Positions 8,534 to 17,104 of a stretch of DNA of 64,000 nucleotides are shown one piece after another. Under the pieces are notes generated by a model. It saw nothing but the letters and a program-made list of their open reading frames with translations, searched no databases and had not been told where the DNA came from. Each line of letters starts with the position of its first letter. The first letter of the stretch is position 1. Position numbers and translations under genes: made by a program. The stretch lies in contig CAWARU010000001.1 of NCBI GenBank assembly GCA_963784575.1, positions 1,364,001-1,428,000 of the forward strand. Reading direction: 5' to 3'. Source of the stretch: CAWARU01 sp963784575. GTDB taxonomy: Bacteria; Pseudomonadota; Gammaproteobacteria; UBA6186; Azoamicaceae.

Positions 8534-8644
8534 GTTTATGGGATAACTTTTGGCACAATTTAAATACTATTTTCACTGTGATTCCGATACCTGTTAATGT
8601 CTAGAGAGACTAGAAAACTTGAATTTAGCAACAATTTCTGATCT

Positions 8645-9004
8645 CTAAACAGATTCTACAAACTCAACAATTGCCATGGGAGCGCAATCACCTTTGCGGT
8701 TGCCACATTTCAAAACTCGAAGGTAACCACCATTTCTCTCTTTGAAGCGTGGACCCAATTCATTAAAAAGCTTAGCAACGGTTTCTTTATCACGCAAGCG
8801 ATTAAATGCTAAACGACGATGCGAAACGCTGTCTTCTTTTGCTAAAGTCACCATAGGCTCTAAAAGTCTACGTAAATCTTTTGCTTTTGGGAGAGTGGTC
8901 TTAATCAAACCATGACGAATCATAGAATTGATCATATTTTGGAACATTGCCTTACGATGACTGGTCGTTCTTTTAAATCTCTTGCCTATGTTACGATGCC
9001 GCAT
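8645..9004 (-). CDS. rplQ: 50S ribosomal protein L17
   Basis: 119 residues, starting MRHRNIGKRFKRTTSHRKAM, the standard bacterial L17 N-terminus. L17 is a late-assembling large-subunit protein near the exit tunnel rim. It is the last gene of the alpha operon, 67 bp after rpoA, and is followed by the terminator at 8504-8533. The C-terminus is acidic (APMAIVEFVESV), as in gammaproteobacteria. No frame anomaly. Confidence 0.97.
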   Translation of the reverse strand: MRHRNIGKRFKRTTSHRKAMFQNMINSMIRHGLIKTTLPKAKDLRRLLEPMVTLAKEDSVSHRRLAFNRLRDKETVAKLFNELGPRFKERNGGYLRVLKCGNRKGDCAPMAIVEFVESV

Positions 9005-9029
9005 ATATCACCCTTAGATTAGATTTCCT

Positions 9030-9066
9030 GGGCCTCTTGAAATTTCTACTATATGTCAAGAGGCCC
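9030..9066. other. strong hairpin between rpoA and rplQ
   Basis: GGGCCTCTTGA (9030-9040) is perfectly complementary to TCAAGAGGCCC (9056-9066) around a 15-nt loop. It begins a few bases after the rpoA stop. The T run lies on the plus-strand side, so in the operon direction it is not a classical intrinsic terminator. It may be an mRNA-processing or 3'-stabilising element that sets the rpoA to rplQ ratio. Confidence 0.7.
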
Positions 9067-9071
9067 GTTTT

Positions 9072-10076
9072 TTATAAAGTCGTGTTACTCTTTTCTTCAT
9101 GAAGCCCAGCCGGTGGCCAGTTTTCTAAACGCATACCCAAAGAAAATCCTTTGGTGGCCAATACATCCTTAATTTCAGTTAAGGATTTTTTCCCTAAGTT
9201 GGGAGTCTTTAATAATTCAACCTCTGTTTTCTGAATAAGGTCGCCAATATAAAATATATTTTCTGCCTTCAGACAATTTGCCGAGCGTACTGTGAGCTCT
9301 AGATCGTCAACAGATCGCAATAGAATAGGATCTATTTCGGTGCGTGATCTGGCAGGCGGCGCTTCTTTCTCGCCTTTCAAATCTACGAATACAGATAATT
9401 GCTCTGCCAAAATAGAAGCCGCCCAACGAATAGCTTCTTCAGGTTCAATAGTGCCATTTGTTTCGAGATCGATAATCAATCTATCCAAGTCAGTTCTCTT
9501 TTCAACTCGAGCGTTCTCAACAGTATAAGTCACTCGACGGACTGGACTAAAGGAAGCATCCAATTGTAGCCAACCTATTTCACGTGTGGTGTCTTCTGGA
9601 TTTTGTCTCATGCTAACGGGTTCATAACCTCGACCACGCGCTACTCGAACCGTCATATTTAAGTTCCCGGCCTTAGTCATGTTGGCAATCACATAGTCGG
9701 GATTGATGATCTTAACATCGTGTGGCAATTCAAAATCGCCAGCTCGTATTGGGCCTTCCCCTGTTTTATTTAATTTAAGTTCTACCTCATCGCGGCCTTC
9801 AAGTTTAAATTCAACGCCTTTTAAATTCAATAAAATGTCGATAACGTCTTCTTGCACGCCTTCGATAGTCGTGTATTCATGCAATACACCTTCAATTTGC
9901 GCTTCAACCACAGCACAACCAGGCATGGACGAAAGCAGAATGCGTCTTAATGCATTGCCCAAAGTGTGGCCAAAACCACGTTCTAACGGCTCCATCACAA
10001 TTCTAGCGTGATGGCGGCCTTTTTCTTGAATATCAATTAAACGCGGTTTCAAAAATTCTTTCACGGCACGTTGCAT
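9072..10076 (-). CDS. rpoA: RNA polymerase alpha subunit
   Basis: 334 residues, close to the E. coli 329. The N-terminal dimerisation domain shows ERGFGHTLGNALRRILLSSM, and a linker near residues 235-250 leads to the C-terminal domain (LLRSVDDLELTVRSANCLK, then LLKTPNLGKKSLTEIKDVLA) that contacts UP elements and activators. The first codons (MQRAVKEFLKP) match gammaproteobacterial RpoA. It follows rpsD at 66 bp in the alpha operon, as in E. coli. Confidence 0.98.
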   Translation of the reverse strand: MQRAVKEFLKPRLIDIQEKGRHHARIVMEPLERGFGHTLGNALRRILLSSMPGCAVVEAQIEGVLHEYTTIEGVQEDVIDILLNLKGVEFKLEGRDEVELKLNKTGEGPIRAGDFELPHDVKIINPDYVIANMTKAGNLNMTVRVARGRGYEPVSMRQNPEDTTREIGWLQLDASFSPVRRVTYTVENARVEKRTDLDRLIIDLETNGTIEPEEAIRWAASILAEQLSVFVDLKGEKEAPPARSRTEIDPILLRSVDDLELTVRSANCLKAENIFYIGDLIQKTEVELLKTPNLGKKSLTEIKDVLATKGFSLGMRLENWPPAGLHEEKSNTTL

Positions 10077-10142
10077 GTATTAACCCCTTTAGACACTATG
10101 AGCAATTATATAAACGTATAAACGTTCTGACACTCTGACACT

Positions 10143-10763
10143 TTATTTCGCGTACAATTCCACAACCAACTGTTCGTTGAATTCAGATGGCAATTCACTT
10201 CGATCAGGAACTCGCTTAAAAACACCTCGCATTTTGGAAGGATCACATTCGATCCACTCGGAGAATCCAGCAGCTTCTGCCAATTTCAAGGCATCCTGAA
10301 TGCGGGTTTGATTCCTGGATTTTTCTCTCACTTCTATGACATCGCCTGGGCTAACTTGGTAAGAAGGAATATTAACGATTTTCTCGTTCACCAAGATTGC
10401 CTTATGTCTGACGAGTTGTCTGGATTCGGCTCGAGTGCTGCCAAAACCCAAACGATAAACCACATTATCCAAACGGCATTCCAATAATTTCATCAAAGTT
10501 TCACCGGTAGCGCCTGTTCGTCTGGCAGCTTCTGTATAGTAACGACGAAACTGTTTCTCCAACACACCGTACATATATTTAAATTTTTGTTTTTCTGCCA
10601 TTTGCAAACCGTGACCGGTATCACGACTGCGACGGCTGCCATGCTGACCCGGTCGGGTATTCATTTTACATTTGCCTTCGACGTCTCTCACGCGACTTTT
10701 TAGGGCTAAATCAGTGCCTAATCTTCTCGCTTTTCGACAGGTTGGACCTAAATATCTTGCCAT
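10143..10763 (-). CDS. rpsD: 30S ribosomal protein S4
   Basis: 206 residues (E. coli S4 has 206), starting MARYLGPTCRKARRLGTDL. The C-terminal S4 RNA-binding domain is visible around RLDNVVYRLGFGSTRAESRQ. S4 is a primary 16S rRNA binder that nucleates the 30S body; in E. coli it also represses the alpha operon by binding its leader mRNA. It lies 17 bp after rpsK and is intact. Confidence 0.98.
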   Translation of the reverse strand: MARYLGPTCRKARRLGTDLALKSRVRDVEGKCKMNTRPGQHGSRRSRDTGHGLQMAEKQKFKYMYGVLEKQFRRYYTEAARRTGATGETLMKLLECRLDNVVYRLGFGSTRAESRQLVRHKAILVNEKIVNIPSYQVSPGDVIEVREKSRNQTRIQDALKLAEAAGFSEWIECDPSKMRGVFKRVPDRSELPSEFNEQLVVELYAK

Positions 10764-10780
10764 AATTCTAATGCCCCCAA

Positions 10781-11173
10781 TTAAACTCGACGCTCTTTTG
10801 GTTCTTTACAACCGTTGAATGGAATACCTGTGACATCGCTGATAGATGAAATTTTAAAAAATTCAGCCATGGCACGCATAGCAGATTCTCGACCAGGACC
10901 AGGACCTCTCACTAAGACTTCTACGGATTTTAAGCCGAAATCTTTGGCAACCAAAGCGGCCTTCCGTGCTGCCATTTGTGCGGCATATGGTGTGCTTTTT
11001 CGTGAACCACGAAAACCTGAACCGCCTGCAGTCGCCCAGGCAACCACATTGCCTTGAAGATCAGTGATGCTGACGATGGTATTGTTAAATGATGCATAGA
11101 TATGAACCATGCCCGAAACGAGTGATCGTTTGGTCTTTTTTCGTGTTCGTACTGCTGCTGCTTTTTCTGACAT
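10781..11173 (-). CDS. rpsK: 30S ribosomal protein S11
   Basis: 130 residues. Diagnostic segments are GMVHIYASFNNTIVSITD, FRGSRKSTPYAAQMAARKAA and the basic tail GCKEPKERRV. S11 shapes the platform of the 30S subunit near the E site. It has the usual lysine-rich N-terminal extension (MSEKAAAVRTRKKTKRS). It lies 105 bp after rpsM, a rather long gap for this operon in which I saw no obvious signal. Confidence 0.97.
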   Translation of the reverse strand: MSEKAAAVRTRKKTKRSLVSGMVHIYASFNNTIVSITDLQGNVVAWATAGGSGFRGSRKSTPYAAQMAARKAALVAKDFGLKSVEVLVRGPGPGRESAMRAMAEFFKISSISDVTGIPFNGCKEPKERRV

Positions 11174-11278
11174 CTTTTACCCTATTCCTATTTTTTAACC
11201 ATTTTAACCATTTGGTTTGGGTGATTGCTCGGGTAATGCTTGGCTTTATGCTTTCGATTACCTCGACCAATCCCCTAG

Positions 11279-11647
11279 CTATTTCATCATTCCACTGCTG
11301 CTACGCTTGCGGCCCTTGCGTGTTTTAGCGTTTGTTTTTGTGCGCTGTCCTCGAACAGGCAAATTACGTTTATGACGCAGTCCCCTGTAGCATTTGATGT
11401 CCACGAGACGCTTGATATCCATTGCGACTCGACGACGTAGATCACCTTCTACTTCATATTGATTCACCGCTTCTTGAATCATGGGAACATAGTCTTCTTT
11501 TATTTCAGATACTTTTACAGAAGGTTTTACCCCTACTTTTTTACAAATTTCCGAAGAACGGAATTTGCCAATGCCAAAAACACTGCGTAAAGCAATTACG
11601 ATATGTTTATTAGGTGGTAAAATTACCCCAGATACACGTATGGTCAT
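11279..11647 (-). CDS. rpsM: 30S ribosomal protein S13
   Basis: 122 residues, with VIALRSVFGIGKFRSSEICK (helix-two-turns-helix region) and the basic C-terminal tail RGQRTKTNAKTRKGRKR that reaches toward the P-site tRNA. One deviation: the usual MARIAGVNIP start is replaced by MTIRVSGVILPPNKH. It begins 2 bp after the rpmJ stop and is the second cistron of the alpha operon. Confidence 0.97.
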   Translation of the reverse strand: MTIRVSGVILPPNKHIVIALRSVFGIGKFRSSEICKKVGVKPSVKVSEIKEDYVPMIQEAVNQYEVEGDLRRRVAMDIKRLVDIKCYRGLRHKRNLPVRGQRTKTNAKTRKGRKRSSSGMMK

Positions 11648-11649
11648 AT

Positions 11650-11766
11650 TTAACCCTGCCTTTGATTATGCTTGCTCGATTTAGTACAGACGATCCGAAC
11701 AACCCGTCCCCGCTTGATAACGCGGCAGTCATCGCATATTTTTTTTACTGATGCTCTCACCTTCAT
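11650..11766 (-). CDS. rpmJ: 50S ribosomal protein L36
   Basis: Small 38-residue gene found by reading the gap between secY and rpsM. It reads MKVRASVKKICDDCRVIKRG followed by RVVRIVCTKSSKHNQRQG and a TAA stop. The zinc-binding set is present: C11, C14 and C27, with H33 as the fourth ligand, so this is the C-type L36. Its stop is 2 bp from the rpsM start. The secY-rpmJ-rpsM order is characteristic of gammaproteobacteria. Confidence 0.96.
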   Translation of the reverse strand: MKVRASVKKICDDCRVIKRGRVVRIVCTKSSKHNQRQG

Positions 11767-11895
11767 TTTCTAACCCTTTTTACAAAATATTTGGCATTGA
11801 AATTGCTGGACGTTTTTCCACATCCAAATTTTAAATACAATACTTAGCCGAGTATTATACACTATTTAACCCACAAAATTCAATATAAAATCTTC

Positions 11896-13203
11896 TTAAA
11901 AACCTTTTAAGTTTGACTTCTTAATCAAAGACTCATATTGATGCGAAATCATATGAGCTTGAACCTGGGCCATAAAATCCATCACCACAACGACAATAAT
12001 TAAGAGAGAAGTACCCCCAAAATAAAAGGGTACGTTCCAAGCTAAAATCAAGAATTCTGGCAGCAAGGATACCGCTGTAATATAAATCGAACCGATGATT
12101 GTGAGTCGAAACATCACTTCATGGATGTATTGAGCGGTTTGATCCCCTGGTCGAATTCCTGGGATATATCCCCCAGATTTTTTCAAATTATCTGCTGTTT
12201 CTTTGGGATTAAAAACCAAATTGGTATAAAAAAAGCAGAAAAATATGATGGCTGATGCAAATAACACGATATAAAGAGGCTGTCCCGGCGACAGAGCCAA
12301 GCCAATATCAGAGAGAAATGAGAATTTAGAGGATTTACCAAACCATTGGCTTAATGAGGCTGGAAATAAAATAATGCTCGAAGCAAAAATGGGGGGTATC
12401 ACATTGGCCATATTAAGTTTCAGCGGCAAATGGCTTTTTTGAGCTGCATAAACCTGGCGGCCCTGTTGACGTTTCGCATAATTGACGGGGATACGGCGTT
12501 GACCTCGTTCCACAAAAACCACAAAGGCAATGATAGCGACTAACATGACGCAAAGCACTATGAGTGCGATAGGCTGCATTTCCCCTTGGCGAATTTTATC
12601 GAAGGTATTGACGATCGCACCTGGAAGTCCAGCAACAATACCTGCCAAGATAATGAGCGATATTCCGTTTCCAACACCTCTTTCAGTAATTTGCTCTCCA
12701 AGCCACATTAAAAACATGGTTCCGGTAACCAAGGTGAGGGTTACGGTGAAATAATAGGTAAATCCTGGTTCTAATGCGATGCCGGAATTGTCTAGATATC
12801 GAGCCATACCAAAGGCATAAATGGCAGACAAAATAACGGTACCATAACGTGTGTACTGCGTGATCTTACGGCGGCCGGTTTGCCCTTCTTTTTTGAGCTG
12901 CTCTAAAGGAGGATAAACAACGGTGAGAAGTTGAATGATGATTGAAGCCGAAATGTAGGGCATAACGCCAACAGCAAAGACTGTTAAACGTGACAGCGCA
13001 CCCCCTGAAAATAAATTAAACAACCCAAAAATGCCTTGATTACCCGAGAATAATTCGGCGAGACGCGTGGGATCTAAACCGGGTACGGGTATGTGCGCAC
13101 CGATACGATAGACAATCAATGCGCCAAGCAAAAATAGGATGCGGCGTTTTAATTCAGAAAGACCACCTTTTCCTTTTTGATTTGCTAGCGCTTTATTTTG
13201 CAT
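11896..13203 (-). CDS. secY: SecYEG translocon subunit SecY
   Basis: 435 residues from ATG at 13203 (MQNKALANQKGKGGLSELKR), with ten predicted membrane helices, the first being LFLLGALIVYRIGAHIPVPG. Family marks include NLFSGGALSRLTVFAVGVMP, RGVGNGISLIILAGIVAGLP and FVERGQRRIPVNYAKRQQG. SecY forms the protein-conducting channel of the inner membrane. As sequenced, the preceding rplO frame runs into this one without a stop; a missing G in rplO explains that (see rplO). TAGGA upstream of the ATG can serve as Shine-Dalgarno. rpmJ follows. Confidence 0.96.
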   Translation of the reverse strand: MQNKALANQKGKGGLSELKRRILFLLGALIVYRIGAHIPVPGLDPTRLAELFSGNQGIFGLFNLFSGGALSRLTVFAVGVMPYISASIIIQLLTVVYPPLEQLKKEGQTGRRKITQYTRYGTVILSAIYAFGMARYLDNSGIALEPGFTYYFTVTLTLVTGTMFLMWLGEQITERGVGNGISLIILAGIVAGLPGAIVNTFDKIRQGEMQPIALIVLCVMLVAIIAFVVFVERGQRRIPVNYAKRQQGRQVYAAQKSHLPLKLNMANVIPPIFASSIILFPASLSQWFGKSSKFSFLSDIGLALSPGQPLYIVLFASAIIFFCFFYTNLVFNPKETADNLKKSGGYIPGIRPGDQTAQYIHEVMFRLTIIGSIYITAVSLLPEFLILAWNVPFYFGGTSLLIIVVVVMDFMAQVQAHMISHQYESLIKKSNLKGF

Positions 13204-13216
13204 GAATGATTTTTTC

Positions 13217-13650
13217 CTACTCTTCCATCTTTCCCCTGCAGCTTCAATGGCAGCACGTGCACCTTTAGTGACACTGATGCCTTTGAGGGTGACAGGACGA
13301 TCTAATTTTCCAGTGGCAATAACTTTCACTCTTTTTACTTTTCTTGAAACCAAATTGGCATTTTGCAAAGCTCCAAGATCGATAACGCTCTCGGAAATTC
13401 TTAAAAGTTCATCTAAGCGAACTTCATCTTTCAACCGTGCCATGCGTGAGGTGAATCCGAATTTTGGCAGTCGACGCTGCAAGGGCATCTGTCCACCTTC
13501 GAAACCAACTTTATGGAATCCACCAGCTCTCGCTCTTTGACCTTTATGACCACGACCGCAAGTTTTACCTAAACCTGAGCCAATACCACGACCTAAGCGT
13601 TTTGCCTTGGTTCTTGCACCTGCGCCAGGCTTTATCGTATTTAAATACAT
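13217..13650 (-). CDS. rplO: 50S ribosomal protein L15, frameshifted near its end
   Basis: The N-terminus (MYLNTIKPGAGARTKAKRLG, then RGIGSGLGKTCGRGHKGQRA) and body are typical L15. Near the C-terminus the frame reads AAIEAAGERWKSRKKSF and continues into secY. Adding one G to the GGGG run (plus-strand cccc at 13233-13236) gives AAIEAAGGKMEE and a TAG stop at 13217-13219. That makes 144 residues, the E. coli length. So the apparent 584-residue L15-SecY fusion comes from one missing base. L15 is a late 23S assembly protein. The start overlaps the rpmD stop by one base. Confidence 0.93.
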
Positions 13651-13835
13651 TATGGGTGCTCCACTTTGATGAGATAAGATACTTTGTTCAACATACCACG
13701 CACTTCAGGCGTGTCTTGTAAAACTTTACTTTGGCCAATGCGTCGCAGACCTAAACCAACGAGTGTTGCTCGATGTGAGGGCAATCGGCCACTTTTGCTT
13801 TTAATGAGAGTGACAATGACTTCTTTCTTTTTCAT
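13650..13835 (-). CDS. rpmD: 50S ribosomal protein L30
   Basis: 61 residues, MKKKEVIVTLIKSKSGRLPS, then the conserved RATLVGLGLRRIGQSKVLQD. L30 is a small, often dispensable 50S protein; many reduced genomes lose it, so its retention is worth noting. It overlaps rpsE by 4 bp (ATGA) and touches rplO by 1 bp (TAATG), indicating translational coupling on both sides. Confidence 0.96.
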   Translation of the reverse strand: MKKKEVIVTLIKSKSGRLPSHRATLVGLGLRRIGQSKVLQDTPEVRGMLNKVSYLIKVEHP

Positions 13836-14368
13836 TCTTTAATCTCCTTGCTCTCAATGATTTCAGAGAGTGATTTACCGCGTTTCTGGGCGATTTGCTC
13901 AGGAGAACTCATGTTTATCAAGCCTTTTAATGTTGCGCGTACCACATTGATCGGATTGGTAGAACCTATGCATTTTGCCAAGACATTCGTGACGCCCAAT
14001 ACTTCAAAGACAGCTCGCATGGAGGTGCCAGCGATGATACCAGTACCTTCTGATGCTGGGAGCATGATAACTTTAGAAGCACCATGTCGGGATTCAATAG
14101 GATGAAATAATGTGTTGCCATTGAGTTCGATGCGAACCAAGTTTCGTCTTGCGCTTTCCATGGATTTTTGAATAGCAACTGGCACTTCACGAGCCTTACC
14201 AAGGCCAATGCCAATACGGCCTTTACCATCACCCACAACTGTTAATGCGGAAAAGCTGAATTTTCTACCACCAGTAACCACAACTGCACTGCGGCGTACG
14301 GTTACCAATTTTTCTACATAACCATCGCTCTTTACTGATTGTTCAATACTTGCGCCACTTGCTGCCAT
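13832..14368 (-). CDS. rpsE: 30S ribosomal protein S5
   Basis: 178 residues. The N-terminal double-stranded RNA-binding fold is clear (VEKLVTVRRSAVVVTGGRKF, then FSALTVVGDGKGRIGIGLGK), as is the C-terminal half (ASEGTGIIAGTSMRAVFEVL). S5 helps set decoding accuracy and mRNA helicase activity of the 30S subunit. It overlaps rpmD by 4 bp and follows rplR after 68 bp. Confidence 0.97.
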   Translation of the reverse strand: MAASGASIEQSVKSDGYVEKLVTVRRSAVVVTGGRKFSFSALTVVGDGKGRIGIGLGKAREVPVAIQKSMESARRNLVRIELNGNTLFHPIESRHGASKVIMLPASEGTGIIAGTSMRAVFEVLGVTNVLAKCIGSTNPINVVRATLKGLINMSSPEQIAQKRGKSLSEIIESKEIKE

Positions 14369-14436
14369 TTTATTAACCTCTGTAAAAATTATCCAATATT
14401 TGCCAAAGGACTATTCCGTCCTTTAGGCCTTGGGGA

Positions 14437-14790
14437 CTAAAACTCCAAGCCCCCTGCTCTTGCAGCGTCTGCGAGAGCCTTCACTCGACCATGATACATG
14501 TAACCGGAGCGATCAAAAGCGATGCGAGAAATGCCTTTGGCCTGTGCTCTCTCCGCAATCAATTTGCCCACTTCTTCTGCCATTTTTATCTTGCCGGGAC
14601 CTATAGATTGACCGCGTAAGCCTTTTTCAACGCTGGATGCTGCAGCCAAAACTGATGCACCTTCTGCGGCATGAATTTGCGCATATATATGCTGAGGTGT
14701 CCTGTGGACAGTCATATAGGCAATATCTAAGCCTTTAATCTTGCAGCGGCTTCGCCGAATTCTGCGAATCTTTGTGGCATTGTTACTCAT
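14437..14790 (-). CDS. rplR: 50S ribosomal protein L18
   Basis: 117 residues, the E. coli length. Conserved 5S rRNA-binding segments: RRIRRSRCKIKGLDIAYMTV, VHRTPQHIYAQI and IAFDRSGYMYHGRVKALADA. L18 with L5 and L25 forms the 5S rRNA particle. The 147-bp gap to rplF upstream is unusually long for this operon and contains a palindromic genomic repeat (14840-14861). Confidence 0.97.
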   Translation of the reverse strand: MSNNATKIRRIRRSRCKIKGLDIAYMTVHRTPQHIYAQIHAAEGASVLAAASSVEKGLRGQSIGPGKIKMAEEVGKLIAERAQAKGISRIAFDRSGYMYHGRVKALADAARAGGLEF

Positions 14791-14839
14791 TTCTTAGCTC
14801 CAAAATCTCATATCTCTAAATCTTTCGCTCTCTTAACCT

Positions 14840-14861
14840 GGATTCCCGCCTTCGCGGGAAT
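14840..14861. repeat. palindromic intergenic repeat, copy 1
   Basis: GGATTCCCGCCTTCGCGGGAAT forms a GC-rich hairpin (ATTCCCGC with GCGGGAAT) in the rplF-rplR gap. A related copy lies at 27597-27618. This repeat type is scattered between genes in many proteobacteria. Here it sits inside an essential operon without breaking it. Confidence 0.75.
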
Positions 14862-14937
14862 GACGCTAGCTTATTAGATTTCGAAAAGCTTTCGTCATTA
14901 ACGCTGCAATGGCGTATCATTGTTACCGTATGCTTAC

Positions 14938-15462
14938 TTATTTCTTCTTAGTTTCCTTAATCTCAATCTTCTCATCAGCATATCGAACGCCCTTTCCTTT
15001 ATACACTTCAGGTGGACGTTTGGCTCGAATTTTAGCTGCTACTTCCCCCACTATCTGAGGATCTGATCCTTTAACAATAATTTCAGTATTGCTTGGGCAG
15101 TCGATGGTGATCCCTTTTGGTATAAGAAACACTACAGGATGAGAGAACCCTAAGCTCAACTCCAAAGAATTGCCTTGAACTTTTGCTCGATATCCCACGC
15201 CTACCAAAGTCAATTTACACTCGAAACCTTCGCTCACACCCCGAATCATATTGCGAATCATTTTCGCAGTGGTGCCAATCATGGGTGATGGATCGTTCGC
15301 GGCCGATACAGTGATTTCTTTGCCTTCCACTTTTACATCGACTGAGTTGTCGAGTGTTTGGTTGAATTCGCCTTTCTTGCCTTTCACTGAAAAATGGCGG
15401 CCATTCAACTTAACTTCTACCCCAGCCGGGATTTCTATCGGTTTTCTTGCAATTCTTGACAT
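14938..15462 (-). CDS. rplF: 50S ribosomal protein L6
   Basis: 174 residues, MSRIARKPIEIPAGVEVKLN at the start and the two L6 half-domains following. KLTLVGVGYRAKVQGNSLEL and the C-terminal RPPEVYKGKGVRYADEKI are standard. L6 lies near the GTPase centre where EF-G and EF-Tu act. It follows rpsH by 42 bp. The frame is intact. Confidence 0.97.
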   Translation of the reverse strand: MSRIARKPIEIPAGVEVKLNGRHFSVKGKKGEFNQTLDNSVDVKVEGKEITVSAANDPSPMIGTTAKMIRNMIRGVSEGFECKLTLVGVGYRAKVQGNSLELSLGFSHPVVFLIPKGITIDCPSNTEIIVKGSDPQIVGEVAAKIRAKRPPEVYKGKGVRYADEKIEIKETKKK

Positions 15463-15504
15463 ACTAAATACCCTTTTTTGAGCCCTTTGTGCCCACTATT
15501 GATG

Positions 15505-15897
15505 TTATGCCACCTGACATAACAGCTCACCGCCTTGCTTCAATCTTCTGGCTTCTTTATCGCTCATCACACCCTTGGGTGTTGACACAATAACGACTCC
15601 GAGGCCTCCCAATACTTTGGGCAATTCATCTTTTTTCTTGTAGATTCTAAGGCCTGGCTTGCTGACTCGTTTTATTTGCGCAATGACTGGCTTATTTTGA
15701 TAATATTTTAGAAAGATGCTGATGGTAGGCTTGGCTTCTTTATCTGATTCATAGCCTAAAATATAGCCTTCATCTGCCAAAACTTTCAAAATTGCGATTT
15801 TATTTTTGGAACCTGGTGTTGTAACCACTTCCTTTCGCATCATTTGGCCATTGCGAATGACTGTTAACATATCTGAAATTGGATCTTGCAAACTCAC
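15505..15897 (-). CDS. rpsH: 30S ribosomal protein S8
   Basis: 130 residues, MSLQDPISDMLTVIRNGQMM at the start and the conserved end GGLGVVIVSTPKGVMSDKEA. S8 binds the central domain of 16S rRNA; in E. coli it also represses the spc operon by binding the rplE mRNA. It starts 9 bp after rpsN. Intact. Confidence 0.97.
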   Translation of the reverse strand: MSLQDPISDMLTVIRNGQMMRKEVVTTPGSKNKIAILKVLADEGYILGYESDKEAKPTISIFLKYYQNKPVIAQIKRVSKPGLRIYKKKDELPKVLGGLGVVIVSTPKGVMSDKEARRLKQGGELLCQVA

Positions 15898-15906
15898 TGT
15901 TCTCTC

Positions 15907-16212
15907 CTACCAGCTCGCGATTCGAATGCCAGGAATGATTCCTGTCATAGCAAATTCGCGCAGTTTATGTCGGCTCAAGCGGAATTTGCGGTAAACTCCC
16001 CTGGAACGGCCTGTAATTTGACATCGATTGCGCATACGGGTACGGTTTGAATCCCGCGGCAGACTCTGCATCTTTTTCTGAGCAGCCATCTTGTCTTCTA
16101 ATGTATTGTTTTGATCACGGATGATTTCACGTAATTCAGCGCGGCGCTTTTTATAATGAGCAGACAATTTTGAGCGGCGCTTTTCTTTTTCAATCATGCA
16201 TCGTTTTGCCAT
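15907..16212 (-). CDS. rpsN: 30S ribosomal protein S14 (zinc-free type)
   Basis: 101 residues, the long cysteine-poor form of S14: no CxxC pairs are present, unlike the 61-residue zinc form. The C-terminal signature reads RCQITGRSRGVYRKFRLSRH. S14 assembles late in the 30S head. It begins 7 bp after rplE. Confidence 0.97.
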   Translation of the reverse strand: MAKRCMIEKEKRRSKLSAHYKKRRAELREIIRDQNNTLEDKMAAQKKMQSLPRDSNRTRMRNRCQITGRSRGVYRKFRLSRHKLREFAMTGIIPGIRIASW

Positions 16213-16219
16213 CTAAAGT

Positions 16220-16759
16220 TTACTCCTTAAAAGGAAAATGAAAGGCCTGTAACAATGCCAGGCCTTCTTCGTTCGATTTTGCAGATGTGGTAATGGTGAT
16301 GTCCATGCCACGAATTGCATCAATTTTATCGTATTGAATTTCTGGGAACACAATTTGCTCTTTAACGCCGAAGGTATAGTTGCCTCTGCCATCAAATGAG
16401 CGACGATTCAGACCCCGAAAATCCCTGATACGCGGGATAGCAATGCTCAGTAATCGCTCCAGAAAATCATACATGCGATCACGCCGCAGAGTAACTTTAC
16501 AACCAATCGGCCAGCCTTCACGAATTTTGAAACCAGCAACGGACTTTCTGGCTTTGGTGATAACAGGCTTTTGCCCAGCAATTTTTTCCATATCGGAGGA
16601 GGCGTTATCGACGACTTTTTTGTCGTTCACAGCTTCCCCGACACCCATATTCAGAGTGATTTTGACGATCTTTGGCACTTCCATTACGTTGGAATAGCCA
16701 AATTCCTTCATCAGTTTTTTCACTATGCTGTCTTTATATAACTTCTGTAATCTAGCCAT
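16220..16759 (-). CDS. rplE: 50S ribosomal protein L5
   Basis: 179 residues from MARLQKLYKDSIVKKLMKEF, exactly the E. coli length. The open frame extends 68 codons further upstream (to 16963), but that part overlaps rplX and is not L5-like, so the start at 16759 is chosen. Conserved stretches: KITLNMGVGEAVNDKKVVDN and RDFRGLNRRSFDGRGNYTFG. L5 carries 5S rRNA and contacts P-site tRNA. It lies 7 bp after rplX. Confidence 0.97.
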   Translation of the reverse strand: MARLQKLYKDSIVKKLMKEFGYSNVMEVPKIVKITLNMGVGEAVNDKKVVDNASSDMEKIAGQKPVITKARKSVAGFKIREGWPIGCKVTLRRDRMYDFLERLLSIAIPRIRDFRGLNRRSFDGRGNYTFGVKEQIVFPEIQYDKIDAIRGMDITITTSAKSNEEGLALLQAFHFPFKE

Positions 16760-16766
16760 TCTGCAC

Positions 16767-17093
16767 CTACTCAACCATTTCGCCGGTTGATTTAAAAATT
16801 CTGACCTTGCGGCCATCTTCCAAGAACTTATAACCCACTCGATCTGGCTTACCAGCTGCCTGATTCCATAAAGCAACATTTGAGATCGCAACTGAAGCTT
16901 CCATTTCCAAGATGCCGCCAGCGCGTTCTCTGGAAGGATCAGGCTTGGTATTGCGCTTAACAATATTGATGCCTTCTACCAATACACGAGTGCCGTCTTT
17001 CACAATCGATAAAACAACGCCTTTACGTCCGGCATCTTTACCTTTTCTGATGTAGACTGTATCGCCTTTTTTAATCTTCGTTTTCATGCCCAT
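16767..17093 (-). CDS. rplX: 50S ribosomal protein L24
   Basis: 108 residues from MGMKTKIKKGDTVYIRKGKD, with the KOW motif (GKDAGRKGVVLSIVKDGTRV). L24 initiates 50S assembly at the 5' end of 23S rRNA. The frame can be extended to 17108 next to the rplN stop. The ATG at 17093 has GAGG ten bases upstream; the ATG at 17087 is also possible. Confidence 0.94.
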   Translation of the reverse strand: MGMKTKIKKGDTVYIRKGKDAGRKGVVLSIVKDGTRVLVEGINIVKRNTKPDPSRERAGGILEMEASVAISNVALWNQAAGKPDRVGYKFLEDGRKVRIFKSTGEMVE

Positions 17094-17104
17094 AAAATTC
17101 TGCC

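Noticed and set aside
11896..13650. A genuine L15-SecY fusion protein
   Set aside because: One added G restores a normal L15 end and stop, and SecY keeps its own start; three other essential-gene lesions nearby suggest base-level error.
16760..16963. 68-codon N-terminal extension of L5
   Set aside because: It overlaps rplX in another frame, and the L5 family start MARLQ at 16759 gives the exact usual length.
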